Of a stretch of DNA of 64,000 bases, positions 17,367 through 25,928 are shown piece after piece. This DNA comes from Pseudomonadota bacterium. Its GTDB lineage: Bacteria; Pseudomonadota; Gammaproteobacteria; Steroidobacterales; Woeseiaceae. The notes beneath the pieces were generated by a model. That model made no database searches and was not told the DNA's origin. It worked only from the letters and a program-made list of their open reading frames with translations. Within the stretch, counting starts at the first letter, position 1. Every line of letters starts with the position of its first letter. A program made the translations under genes and the position numbers. The DNA is taken from contig JADFNS010000001.1 in NCBI GenBank assembly GCA_022563255.1, forward strand, positions 1 through 64,000, read 5' to 3'.

Positions 17367-18257
17367 ATGTCCAAAGCGCTTCGCCTTATCATTGTCAGCG
17401 GCCTGTCCGGATCGGGCAAATCGGTTGCGCTGCACGTACTTGAAGATCTCGGCTACTACTGCATTGATAATATTCCGGTGGCGTTGCTCAAGTCTGCGAT
17501 TGACGAAGTCCGCTCGGGTGACGGCCGCTCAGCGGAACTCCTCGCGGTTGGCGTTGATGCGCGAAACCGGTCACGGGACCTCGAGGCACTGCCTGGTCTG
17601 ATCGAAGAACTGCGCGAGCAAAACGTCAATACCGATATCGTTTTCTTGCACGCCAGCGACGAAATCCTGTTGCAGCGCTTCGGCGAGACCCGGCGCCGGC
17701 ATCCGCTGGCCACACATGGCAACGAATTGCGGGCGGCGATTGACGCCGAGCGCATGATACTCACGCAGATCAACGACATTGCCGACCTGATTATCGACAC
17801 GTCCCGGACCAGCATCTATGAACTTGCGGACGTAATATGCGAGCGCGTTCACCGACGGCAAGCGAACTCCCTGTCCGTCCTGATCGAGTCGTTCGGATTC
17901 AAATTTGGAATTCCGGCAGACGCCGATTTCGTGTTTGATATGCGCTGCCTGCCAAATCCGTACTGGTCCGAAGACCTGCGTAACCTGACAGGGCTGGACG
18001 ACGATGTCGTCAAATTTCTGAATTCACATGACGATTTCACGACGATGTATGACGACATCATCGTATTCCTGAATCGCTGGATTCCGCAATTCGAGAAAGC
18101 GCGCCGTGGTTATCTGACGATCGCCATTGGTTGCACGGGCGGCCAGCACCGCTCCGTGTGCATGACCGAAAAGCTCGCCCTTGAACTGCGGCAAAACTGC
18201 GACCGCGTACTCACTCGGCATAACAGCCTGACCGACCGACGCCTCCGTCCGAACTAA
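17367..18257 (+). CDS. rapZ: RNase adapter protein RapZ
   Basis: RapZ binds amino-sugar metabolites and guides RNase E to the GlmZ RNA in enterobacteria. The N-domain Walker A is GLSGSGKS (residues 12-19) and Walker B-like sequence follows. The C-domain has the phosphate-binding block LTIAIGCTGGQHRSVCMTEK. It has 296 residues. The gene lies 28 bp after ptsN. Whether a GlmZ-like RNA target exists in this organism is unknown. Confidence 0.95.
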   Translation: MSKALRLIIVSGLSGSGKSVALHVLEDLGYYCIDNIPVALLKSAIDEVRSGDGRSAELLAVGVDARNRSRDLEALPGLIEELREQNVNTDIVFLHASDEILLQRFGETRRRHPLATHGNELRAAIDAERMILTQINDIADLIIDTSRTSIYELADVICERVHRRQANSLSVLIESFGFKFGIPADADFVFDMRCLPNPYWSEDLRNLTGLDDDVVKFLNSHDDFTTMYDDIIVFLNRWIPQFEKARRGYLTIAIGCTGGQHRSVCMTEKLALELRQNCDRVLTRHNSLTDRRLRPN

Positions 18258-18276
18258 GCTGCTAAACTCCGCCGGC

Positions 18277-19626
18277 ATGGAAGCCAGAGAGCATAAAAAA
18301 GACCCTCTCGAGATTCTGCGCCAGCAGCTGGACAGTGGGCGCATTCGATCTGCGCGGGCCATGGTCAACCATCTGCATCCGTCAGAACTCGCGCGACTGT
18401 TGGAGTCCCTGCCGCTCAAGAAACGCGGCATGCTCTGGGAAATACTGGATCCGGAAATTTCCGGCGACGTTCTTGTCGAGGTCTCTGACGAAGTACGCGA
18501 CGGCCTGATCGAAGGCATGCGGACCGAAGAACTCGTCGCCGCTGCCGAAGGCATGGAGGTCGACGACCTCGTCGATCTGCTGCTCGATCTTCCCGAAACC
18601 GTCACGCAGGAAGTGCTGCAGTCTCTCGACAAGCAGGATCAGGAGCGCGTGCAGCAGGTCCTCGCTTATGACGAGGAAAGCGCTGGCGGACTCATGAATG
18701 TAGACATCGTGACGGTACGTCCCGACGTTACGCTGGAAGTCGTCATGCGTTATCTGCGTTTTGTCGGCGACATTCCCGACGGTACCGATTCGATTTTTGT
18801 TGTCAGTCGCGACAACAGCTACATAGGTTCATTGTTTTTGTCGCGCCTGATCACCAGCAACCCGGAGGAGATGGTGGCAAACGTCATGTCGACGGATGTT
18901 ATGGCGATTTCCGCGGACACGCCGTCGACCCAGGTCGTTTGGGAATTCGAGAACCGCGATCTTTTGTCGGCACCGGTTGTCGACGACGATTTCCGGGTAC
19001 TTGGCCGAATCACCGTGGACGATGTTGTCGACGTTATCCGTGACGAAGCCGAGCATTCGTTGATGAGCGCCGCTGGTCTTGACGAAGAAGACGACATGTT
19101 TGCGCCCGTCGTCAAGAGCGCCGGTCGGCGCGCTCTGTGGCTGGGCATTAACCTGGGAACGGCATTCCTGGCTGCCGCCGTCGTTGGCCTGTTTGAAACC
19201 ACGCTCGACAAGATCGTATTGCTCGCCGTACTGATGCCCGTCGTGCCGAGTATGGGCGGCGTCGCCGGTACGCAGTCACTGACGATAATCACTCGCGCCA
19301 TGGCGCTTGGGCAGATCAACAAAGACAATGTGCGCGGAATCCTGCGCAAGGAATTGCTGGTAGGCGTACTGAATGGCATCGGCTGGGCGATCGTCGTTTC
19401 ATTGTTCACGTTCATGTGGTTCGAAGAATGGAAAATCGGCGGCATCATCGGCGCTGCCATGATTATCAATCTCATCGTTGCAGCCGTCGCCGGGTTCAGT
19501 ATTCCGCTGATTCTGAAAAAGCTCAATGTCGATCCGGCTTTGGCCGGCGGCGTGGTTTTGACGACCGTTACGGACGTCGTCGGCTACATGTCATTTCTGG
19601 GCCTTGGCGCGATCTTCTTGCTATAG
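18277..19626 (+). CDS. mgtE: Magnesium transporter MgtE
   Basis: MgtE is a Mg2+-gated magnesium channel. The order is an N-terminal superhelical domain (about 5-130), two CBS domains (about 140-260; VMSTDVMAISADTPSTQV) and five C-terminal helices from about 280, with the pore segment LMPVVPSMGGVAGTQSL. It has 449 residues. It starts 19 bp after rapZ, where E. coli has ptsO, and may be read through from the rpoN block. Confidence 0.95.
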   Translation: MEAREHKKDPLEILRQQLDSGRIRSARAMVNHLHPSELARLLESLPLKKRGMLWEILDPEISGDVLVEVSDEVRDGLIEGMRTEELVAAAEGMEVDDLVDLLLDLPETVTQEVLQSLDKQDQERVQQVLAYDEESAGGLMNVDIVTVRPDVTLEVVMRYLRFVGDIPDGTDSIFVVSRDNSYIGSLFLSRLITSNPEEMVANVMSTDVMAISADTPSTQVVWEFENRDLLSAPVVDDDFRVLGRITVDDVVDVIRDEAEHSLMSAAGLDEEDDMFAPVVKSAGRRALWLGINLGTAFLAAAVVGLFETTLDKIVLLAVLMPVVPSMGGVAGTQSLTIITRAMALGQINKDNVRGILRKELLVGVLNGIGWAIVVSLFTFMWFEEWKIGGIIGAAMIINLIVAAVAGFSIPLILKKLNVDPALAGGVVLTTVTDVVGYMSFLGLGAIFLL

Positions 19627-19643
19627 GACGCGCACGCCGTCGC

Positions 19644-20855
19644 CTACGACCCGCGAAATGCGCTCAAGTCCTTCTTGATCCAGTCCGGAGCGAACAACCT
19701 GGGTACATCAGCGCCCGTAATGAATTGCAATAATTGATCCCTGACTTTCATCGCATCGCGATAGCCAAGTGCGATCAGCTCACGCGTGTACGCTCGCTCG
19801 AATAACAGAAAGCTCAGCAACTTATCCTGGCCCGGATTATCGCCGCCGATACCCCCGAGCAGTATTCGAATTGCCATCGGCAATTCATGCCGATGTCGTT
19901 CAGCAATGACGCGCAGATCTTCGCTGGGAACGATAAGCATGGTGTCGATCGGACGGACCCGCAAGAGCGCGCCGCTTCTGAGCGCCTCCGGTACGGAGTC
20001 GATGAGCTGGTTAATACGAGTGACACGCTCGAGGTCCGAATACAGACCATCCATGAACAGCGTATCGAGCATGTAACCGGCGATTTGCGCGAACGTAGGC
20101 GGCGGCCCCAAGGTGGCCGGCTCCGTGCCACCCAGCTCATCGCGAATGCCAACGACCAATATCCTGTCCGCTCCCAGGTGCACGGCCGGACTCAGCGGCG
20201 TCGCTTGTCGCATCGCCCCGTCACCGTAGTACTCATTGCCGATTCGCTGTGGCGGAAAAATCATCGGCACCGCGATGCTCGCCATTACGCAGTCAAGATT
20301 CAGTTTGGTACGCTCACCCAGGCGTCGCGTCCGATCCCAATCGCGCAGGTCGTCCGCACCTTCAAAAAAAGTCTTGGAACGCGCGCTCCCGTAACTTGCC
20401 GCCGTTACCGCAACTGCCTCCAGGCATCCGGCATCGATGGCGGCCGCGATTCTCGAGAATCGTACGTTGCGACTCAGAAGCTCCCGCAGTGGAGAATTGT
20501 CCAGCAACGACTTCGGCGTGCCGACGAACCGGCCACCGAGAATGAAAGAAAAAAGCCAGTGCATGCCGCACTTGAACACCGTCAGATGATCCGTTTTGAA
20601 AACATGATTGCAACGAAAATTGCCCCAGACCTTCTCCAGCTCCGCGACCGCCGACCGAAAGTGCTGTGCCCTGGACGCAAGCACGACCGAATTGACCGCG
20701 CCAGCCGACGTGCCGCTGATGATCGGGAAAGGGTTTTTGCTGTTTTTCGGCAATATTTCCGCGACCGCCTTGAGCACTCCAACCTGGAACGCGCCACGCG
20801 CTCCGCCCCCGGGCATCACCAGTGCGGTTTTTATGGAATCAGATTGATTGTTCAT
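19644..20855 (-). CDS. Patatin-like phospholipase
   Basis: The 403-residue protein has a patatin hydrolase domain: oxyanion-hole motif GGGARG (16-21), nucleophile GTSAG with Ser50, and the dyad aspartate in YYGDGAMRQATPL. No signal peptide is seen, so it is likely cytosolic or membrane-associated and acts on lipid acyl esters. A TTG at 20867 is an alternative start, but the ATG at 20855 has AGGCGAT just upstream. It is convergent with mgtE (17 bp apart) and divergent from the peroxiredoxin gene. Confidence 0.9.
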   Translation of the reverse strand: MNNQSDSIKTALVMPGGGARGAFQVGVLKAVAEILPKNSKNPFPIISGTSAGAVNSVVLASRAQHFRSAVAELEKVWGNFRCNHVFKTDHLTVFKCGMHWLFSFILGGRFVGTPKSLLDNSPLRELLSRNVRFSRIAAAIDAGCLEAVAVTAASYGSARSKTFFEGADDLRDWDRTRRLGERTKLNLDCVMASIAVPMIFPPQRIGNEYYGDGAMRQATPLSPAVHLGADRILVVGIRDELGGTEPATLGPPPTFAQIAGYMLDTLFMDGLYSDLERVTRINQLIDSVPEALRSGALLRVRPIDTMLIVPSEDLRVIAERHRHELPMAIRILLGGIGGDNPGQDKLLSFLLFERAYTRELIALGYRDAMKVRDQLLQFITGADVPRLFAPDWIKKDLSAFRGS

Positions 20856-20962
20856 ATCGCCTGTCAAAGTGTTTCGGATTGTTCGCCATCGGCGTATTAT
20901 AGTGCGTTCGCCGCTGGCGAGCCGGGTTTCACGGTACCGGCTTGAATATACGGACCCGAGTC

Positions 20963-21511
20963 ATGAATCGTTATATTACAATTTTCCTGCTTTCCCTCGT
21001 CGCGATCGCCATCGCATTGACTTTTACATCGGTTGGCGTCGCTAACGAAGAAATCACCGTTGGGGGTCCCGCTCCCGAATTTGAACTCACCGATCAAAAC
21101 GGGCAACTGCACTCTCTCGAGGACTATCGTGACCAGTGGGTAGTCTTGTATTTCTACCCCAAGGATGGAACTCCGGGCTGTACCACAGAGGCGTGTGAGT
21201 TCCGTGACAATATTTTCGCCTTCCGCGACCTCAACGCGCAGATACTCGGTGTCAGTCTGGACGACGCCGAGTCTCACAAAGCGTTTGCTGAAAAACATGG
21301 CTTGCCGTTCCCGCTGCTGGCCGACGTCGACGGCGAGACTTCAACCGCCTACGGCGTAAAGACGCGCATGTTCGGCATGACAGTGGCGAAACGACAAACG
21401 TTCATCGTTGATCCAAACGGCAACATCGCCAAGCACTATGAAAAAGTAAACCCGAACCAGCATTCAGCACAAATTCTGGCGGACCTGAAAGAACTCAGCG
21501 CAGCGCCTTAA
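20963..21511 (+). CDS. BCP/PrxQ-type peroxiredoxin with export signal
   Basis: A thioredoxin-fold peroxidase of the bacterioferritin comigratory protein group. The peroxidatic and resolving cysteines are Cys73 and Cys78 in DGTPGCTTEACEFRD, the 5-residue spacing of PrxQ. Unlike cytosolic BCP it starts with a hydrophobic leader (ITIFLLSLVAIAIALTFTSV) ending at VGVAN, so the enzyme is probably periplasmic or membrane-anchored. The ATG at 20963 is preferred to a TTG at 20942. It has 182 residues. Its 3' end overlaps the oppositely oriented VWA gene by 17 bp. Confidence 0.92.
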   Translation: MNRYITIFLLSLVAIAIALTFTSVGVANEEITVGGPAPEFELTDQNGQLHSLEDYRDQWVVLYFYPKDGTPGCTTEACEFRDNIFAFRDLNAQILGVSLDDAESHKAFAEKHGLPFPLLADVDGETSTAYGVKTRMFGMTVAKRQTFIVDPNGNIAKHYEKVNPNQHSAQILADLKELSAAP

Positions 21512-22670
21512 TCCCCTCGTCCAGTCCGGTGATCGTCAGCGGAAACATTCGCTGCTGCATGAGCTCGCTCACAAACTTCACGGACGGCGTGTAATGCCAG
21601 CGAGATTTAGGCTCGGGATTTATCCAGATCGCTTTGGGGTAGGCTTTCAACAGGCGCTTGATCCAGACTGCGCCCGGCTCTTCGTTCCAATGTTCGACAC
21701 TGCCGCCAGCGTATGCGATCTCGTACGGACTCATCGTCGCATCGCCGACGAAAATGAGCTTGTAGTCAGACGCGTACTTGTGGGTGATATCGAATATCGA
21801 CGTTTTTTCCGTCTGCCGCCGACGATTGTCCTTCCACATGTTTTCATAGATGAAATTGTGAAAGTAGAAATATTCGAGATGTTTGAACTCGCTGCGTGCG
21901 GCAGAAAACAGTTCTTCACAGACACGCACATGGTCGTCCATTGAACCACCGATATCGAGACATAAAAGGACTTTGATCGCGTTGTGGCGCTCCGGAACCA
22001 TGCGTATGTCGAGCATTCCCGCATTGCGCGCTGTCTTGTCGATTGTGTCGTCGAGGTCGAGTTGATCGGCCGCACCCTCGCGAGCGAACTTACGCAGCCG
22101 GCGCAGCGCAACCTTTATATTGCGCGTCCCAAGTTCAACGGAAGCGTCGAGATTCCGGTACTCCCGCTTGTCCCAGACCTTGACCGCACTGCGATTGCGC
22201 GAACCACGCTGTCCCATCCGTACACCTTCCGGGTTGTACCCGTACGCGCCGAACGGAGACGTACCGGCCGTGCCAATCCACTTATTGCCGCCTTCGTGCC
22301 GTTCGTCCTGATCGTCCAGACGTTTCTGCAGCGCTTTCATGAGCTCTTCGAAACCGCCCATTGAACGAATCAACTCACGCTCTTCCTCGGTCAACGACAA
22401 TTCCGCCTGGCGCTGCAGCCACTCTTGTGGAATTTCCTGCACCAGGTCCGATAGCGAATCGTCGATGCCCTTGAAATACGCGCCGAAGATGCGATCAAAA
22501 CGATCCAGATGCGCTTCGTCCTTAACGAGAGTTGCCCTCGCCAGGAAATAGAAGTCATCCACGCTTTGCCCAGCAAGCCCGTGATGCATCGCTTCATGCA
22601 ATGTCAGCAACTCAATGATCGAGGTTTTCATGCCCCCTTCGCGAAGCATGTAGAAGAACGGAATCAGCAC
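21495..22670 (-). CDS. VWA domain protein, CoxE-like partner of a MoxR ATPase
   Basis: The 391-residue cytosolic protein has a helical N-terminal half (TLHEAMHHGLAGQSVDDFYF) and a C-terminal von Willebrand A domain. Its metal-site motif is LLCLDIGGSMDDHV, a DxGxS form usual in this subfamily. The frame runs upstream into moxR, but translation most likely begins at the GTG at 22670, 19 bp after the moxR stop. MoxR-VWA pairs act as chaperone-like systems, with VWA as substrate adaptor. It is the last gene of the pyk-acylase-moxR-VWA run. Confidence 0.88.
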   Translation of the reverse strand: MLIPFFYMLREGGMKTSIIELLTLHEAMHHGLAGQSVDDFYFLARATLVKDEAHLDRFDRIFGAYFKGIDDSLSDLVQEIPQEWLQRQAELSLTEEERELIRSMGGFEELMKALQKRLDDQDERHEGGNKWIGTAGTSPFGAYGYNPEGVRMGQRGSRNRSAVKVWDKREYRNLDASVELGTRNIKVALRRLRKFAREGAADQLDLDDTIDKTARNAGMLDIRMVPERHNAIKVLLCLDIGGSMDDHVRVCEELFSAARSEFKHLEYFYFHNFIYENMWKDNRRRQTEKTSIFDITHKYASDYKLIFVGDATMSPYEIAYAGGSVEHWNEEPGAVWIKRLLKAYPKAIWINPEPKSRWHYTPSVKFVSELMQQRMFPLTITGLDEGIKALR

Positions 22671-22689
22671 TGTCGTCTGCGCCCTGAAA

Positions 22690-23547
22690 CTACTGCGGGT
22701 TGTTGCGTCGGTCGAGGAACACCAGTTGTTCAAACAAGTGCACGTCCTGCTCGTTCTTGAGCAGCGCCCCATACAGCGGTGGGATCGCGTTGCGGATATT
22801 TTCGCCGTGCAGCGCTTCGGGCGGAATATCTTCAGCCAGCAACAATTTGATCCAGTCGAGCAACTCGGACGTTGATGGCTTCTTTTTCAGGCCGCGCACA
22901 TCGCGAATCTTGTAGAACGCCTTCAGCGCCGCGCCCAGAAGGTCCTTCTTGAGGTTCGGAAAGTGTACATCGACGATCTTCGCCATCGTCGCCTCGTCCG
23001 GAAACTTGATGTAGTGAAAAAAGCAACGACGCAGGAACGCATCCGGTAATTCTTTTTCATTGTTGCTGGTGATAATGATGATTGGGCGGTGTCGTGCACA
23101 GATCAATTCCCGGGTCTCGTACACGTAGAATTCCATGCGATCAAGTTCCCGCAGCAAGTCGTTCGGAAACTCGATATCGGCCTTGTCGATTTCGTCGATC
23201 AACAATACCGGCTGCTCCTCGGACTCAAACGCCTCCCAGACTTTGCCATGCATGATGTAGTTGGAGATGTCGTGAACCTTGTCGTCACCGAGTTGTGAGT
23301 CCCTGAGTCTGGCCACGGCGTCGTAGTCGTAGAGACCCTGCTGCGCCTTCGTCGTCGATTTTATGTGCCACTCGTAGAGCGGTTTTCCCAGGGCTGCCGC
23401 CACTTCAATCGCAAGTTGCGTCTTGCCCGTTCCGGGCTCGCCCTTGATCAGTATCGGACGCTCAAGCGTAACGGCCGCATTCACGGCCATGGTCAGGTCA
23501 TCCGTAGCAATGTACGAACTGGTTCCGGTGAATCTGTGGCTGGCCAT
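22690..23547 (-). CDS. MoxR-family AAA+ ATPase
   Basis: An AAA+ ATPase of the MoxR branch, with Walker A GEPGTGKTQLA (about 37-47), Walker B VLLIDEIDKADIEF, sensor 1 IIITSNNEKELPDAF and the arginine-finger region FLRRCFFHYIKFP. It has 285 residues. MoxR proteins remodel or activate partner enzymes with a VWA co-factor, which is the next gene. It starts 8 bp after the acylase stop, so the acylase and VWA protein are plausible functional partners (inference). Confidence 0.92.
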   Translation of the reverse strand: MASHRFTGTSSYIATDDLTMAVNAAVTLERPILIKGEPGTGKTQLAIEVAAALGKPLYEWHIKSTTKAQQGLYDYDAVARLRDSQLGDDKVHDISNYIMHGKVWEAFESEEQPVLLIDEIDKADIEFPNDLLRELDRMEFYVYETRELICARHRPIIIITSNNEKELPDAFLRRCFFHYIKFPDEATMAKIVDVHFPNLKKDLLGAALKAFYKIRDVRGLKKKPSTSELLDWIKLLLAEDIPPEALHGENIRNAIPPLYGALLKNEQDVHLFEQLVFLDRRNNPQ

Positions 23548-23555
23548 ATCTTAGT

Positions 23556-25928
23556 TTACCGCTTGTCCGGGATCAGAGTCAGCGTATGCACCGCCGCGCC
23601 AGGCAGGAAAGGGGTGGCCAGGCCCTGAACCCAGTCATGGTGGCCTTTGTCGTAGTACTCGGAGAGCGGGTGCCCGCTCTGCCCGGTCGGCATATGCAGC
23701 ACGCCGTTTGCCTCATCGCCAGGCGAGACCGAGAAGCGCTCCGACGCACCGAAAGCAGGCCCCCGGGCATTGGGCATATCAAGATCACCGCTCAATTGAT
23801 CGGCAGGCATATCCAGGTACGCCGCGAACAACGGAATGCTGCGACTTAGAGAATGACGAATGGCCGCAGTGTTGATTTCTCCCCAAGTGCGAGACGCCAG
23901 CGGACCGTCAAAATTCTCGCTGAAGTACGCGATGTTTTGCCGCGCGACCGTCAGCAGAAACTGATTCCAGTCCTTGTAGCCGCCCGGTAGCATGTGTGCC
24001 GGACGCTGTGTCACTACGGACCACAGAGCGGCTTCAAATTGATTACTCCTGCGCAGTCGTACGTCGTCCCCGTAGACCTCTCTGACCGGCGCCATCAAAG
24101 CGTAGAATACGCGCTGCTCCACCTCGAGGCGAAACGCACGCACGAGTCGGTATCCCACGGACTCCGGAGCCGCCCGCGGTATCCAGTCCCGCACCAACTG
24201 CCGGTACTCGGCAAGCTCCTCGTGTTCAGCGACGGCCTCGTCGTCGAGGACTGACAGCAATACGTCCCTCCATGGCGTCAGGAACAGCGCGCGATCGTCG
24301 GTTTGAATAGCCAGCATGTCCTCGGGCGTGAACGACTCTTGCGCGAACAAAGCATCGCGAATCTGCCGTGCCCTGGCACCGAAATCGTAACCACCGTCGC
24401 CCACAGTGCGCAGCGCCTCGCCATCCGTGACCCGGGCGTTCGCGGTCCAGATACGGCCGCTCTCCGGATTTACAACGCGCGGGTAATCATCGCTGGCAAG
24501 CCAGCCCCGCCAACCGTGTGCCTGGCTCCAGTCCGCCGGCAACAGGGGGTCGAAACCTGACTTTAGCGGTATTTTCCCCGCGATCGTCCAGCCGATGTTG
24601 CCGTCGGCGTCGCCGACAACGAAGTTCTGCGGCGGCATGCCCATCGTGTTCGCGACGTCGAGAGCCTCCGTGACGGAAGTGACCGTTTCGAGATCCATTA
24701 TGTTCAGATTAATCGACCCGGGTTTATGAGCGATCCAGCTCACTGCGACCTCGCCATCCGGGTACTCGATATCGTCAAGAACAGGTCCCCAGACGGTCTC
24801 CCGGATTTCGTACTCCACAGGATCATCACCTTTGACGTTGATGATTTCAGTGTAGGTTTTGAAAGCAAGATCGCCCTCGGGTGTCTGGTAGGTCCCGGCC
24901 TCGCTGCCGGGCCGCAATACAACAGCGTCGGTATAATCGCCGTAACTGTTGGTGTATCCCCAGGCCACCCGGGTATTGCTGCCAGCAACCACGAACGGTG
25001 CCCCAGGCAATGTAAGGCCCGTAACGTCCAGGGAATTGCCGCCCTCGACGATCAGGCGAGCCCGGTAATATATATTGGGCGACCGTAAACCCAGATGCAT
25101 GTCGTTAGAGACCAAGGCCCGACCATTTTTGGTCAGTGCACCGGAGACAGCCCAGTTATTGCTCCCGCGCAGAGGATAGCGTCCGCGTTCGTTAGCCGGA
25201 GGTGCCGCATCCTCTACGCTGCGCAGTGAAACCACGTCGGCCGGTGGCATCGCGACACTGCCGCGCGCTGCTCCCATTATCGGGGCGTCCCAGGCGGTAC
25301 CCTGCGGATACATCCACGCATAGACTTCCGCCGGCAATACACTGTGCGCCAGACCGCGCCGAACTTCTTTGACCGCACGCGAGTCGTTCAGATCCATGAA
25401 CATCGCAAAGACAGTGAGAATTGAATCCTCGGCAAGCCACGGCTGCGGCTCCGCACCCAAGACGAAATATTCGAACGGTTGCGCACGCAATGAATCCCGC
25501 CCTGCATTCACGCCGTCGGCGTATCGCTCAAGCAATTCTCGGTGTGCTGCAGGCGCGGCCGCCAGCACAACTTTGGCACGCGATCGGAAACGGTGAAAAC
25601 GGAAGCGCTTGTCGACGTCGATCGCAACGGCACCCACTATTTCAGACAGTTCGCCAGCCGACTGACGGCGGATCATGTCCATTTGAAAGAAACGGTCCTG
25701 ACCGTGGACGAAACCGGTTGCAAACGCCAGATCGAGACGGTTGGCAGCCGTAATGACCGGAATGCCCGCCGCGTCACGCTGAATCGTCGCACTGGCGCTC
25801 AGGCCCAGCTCCGACAACTCGCCATCCAGTTGCGGCAGGCTTGCGCGCAACCCCAGCCACGCGAGTAACAGCAACATCAGGAAAACGGCCGTGGTGGTGG
25901 CGAAAAGACGGAGAATTATTTTTTTCAT
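23556..25928 (-). CDS. Penicillin acylase family protein
   Basis: A 790-residue N-terminal-nucleophile hydrolase with a hydrophobic leader (LFATTTAVFLMLLLLAWLGL) for export or membrane anchoring. The expected self-cleavage and nucleophile site is RGSNNW, with Ser256 becoming the new N-terminus of the beta subunit. Other family segments are GFVHGQDRFFQMDMIRRQSA and NDMHLGLRSPNIYYRARL. The substrate may be an acyl-homoserine lactone or another N-acyl amide, which the sequence does not decide. Its ATG overlaps the pyk stop as ATGA, so translation is coupled to pyruvate kinase. Confidence 0.92.
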   Translation of the reverse strand: MKKIILRLFATTTAVFLMLLLLAWLGLRASLPQLDGELSELGLSASATIQRDAAGIPVITAANRLDLAFATGFVHGQDRFFQMDMIRRQSAGELSEIVGAVAIDVDKRFRFHRFRSRAKVVLAAAPAAHRELLERYADGVNAGRDSLRAQPFEYFVLGAEPQPWLAEDSILTVFAMFMDLNDSRAVKEVRRGLAHSVLPAEVYAWMYPQGTAWDAPIMGAARGSVAMPPADVVSLRSVEDAAPPANERGRYPLRGSNNWAVSGALTKNGRALVSNDMHLGLRSPNIYYRARLIVEGGNSLDVTGLTLPGAPFVVAGSNTRVAWGYTNSYGDYTDAVVLRPGSEAGTYQTPEGDLAFKTYTEIINVKGDDPVEYEIRETVWGPVLDDIEYPDGEVAVSWIAHKPGSINLNIMDLETVTSVTEALDVANTMGMPPQNFVVGDADGNIGWTIAGKIPLKSGFDPLLPADWSQAHGWRGWLASDDYPRVVNPESGRIWTANARVTDGEALRTVGDGGYDFGARARQIRDALFAQESFTPEDMLAIQTDDRALFLTPWRDVLLSVLDDEAVAEHEELAEYRQLVRDWIPRAAPESVGYRLVRAFRLEVEQRVFYALMAPVREVYGDDVRLRRSNQFEAALWSVVTQRPAHMLPGGYKDWNQFLLTVARQNIAYFSENFDGPLASRTWGEINTAAIRHSLSRSIPLFAAYLDMPADQLSGDLDMPNARGPAFGASERFSVSPGDEANGVLHMPTGQSGHPLSEYYDKGHHDWVQGLATPFLPGAAVHTLTLIPDKR

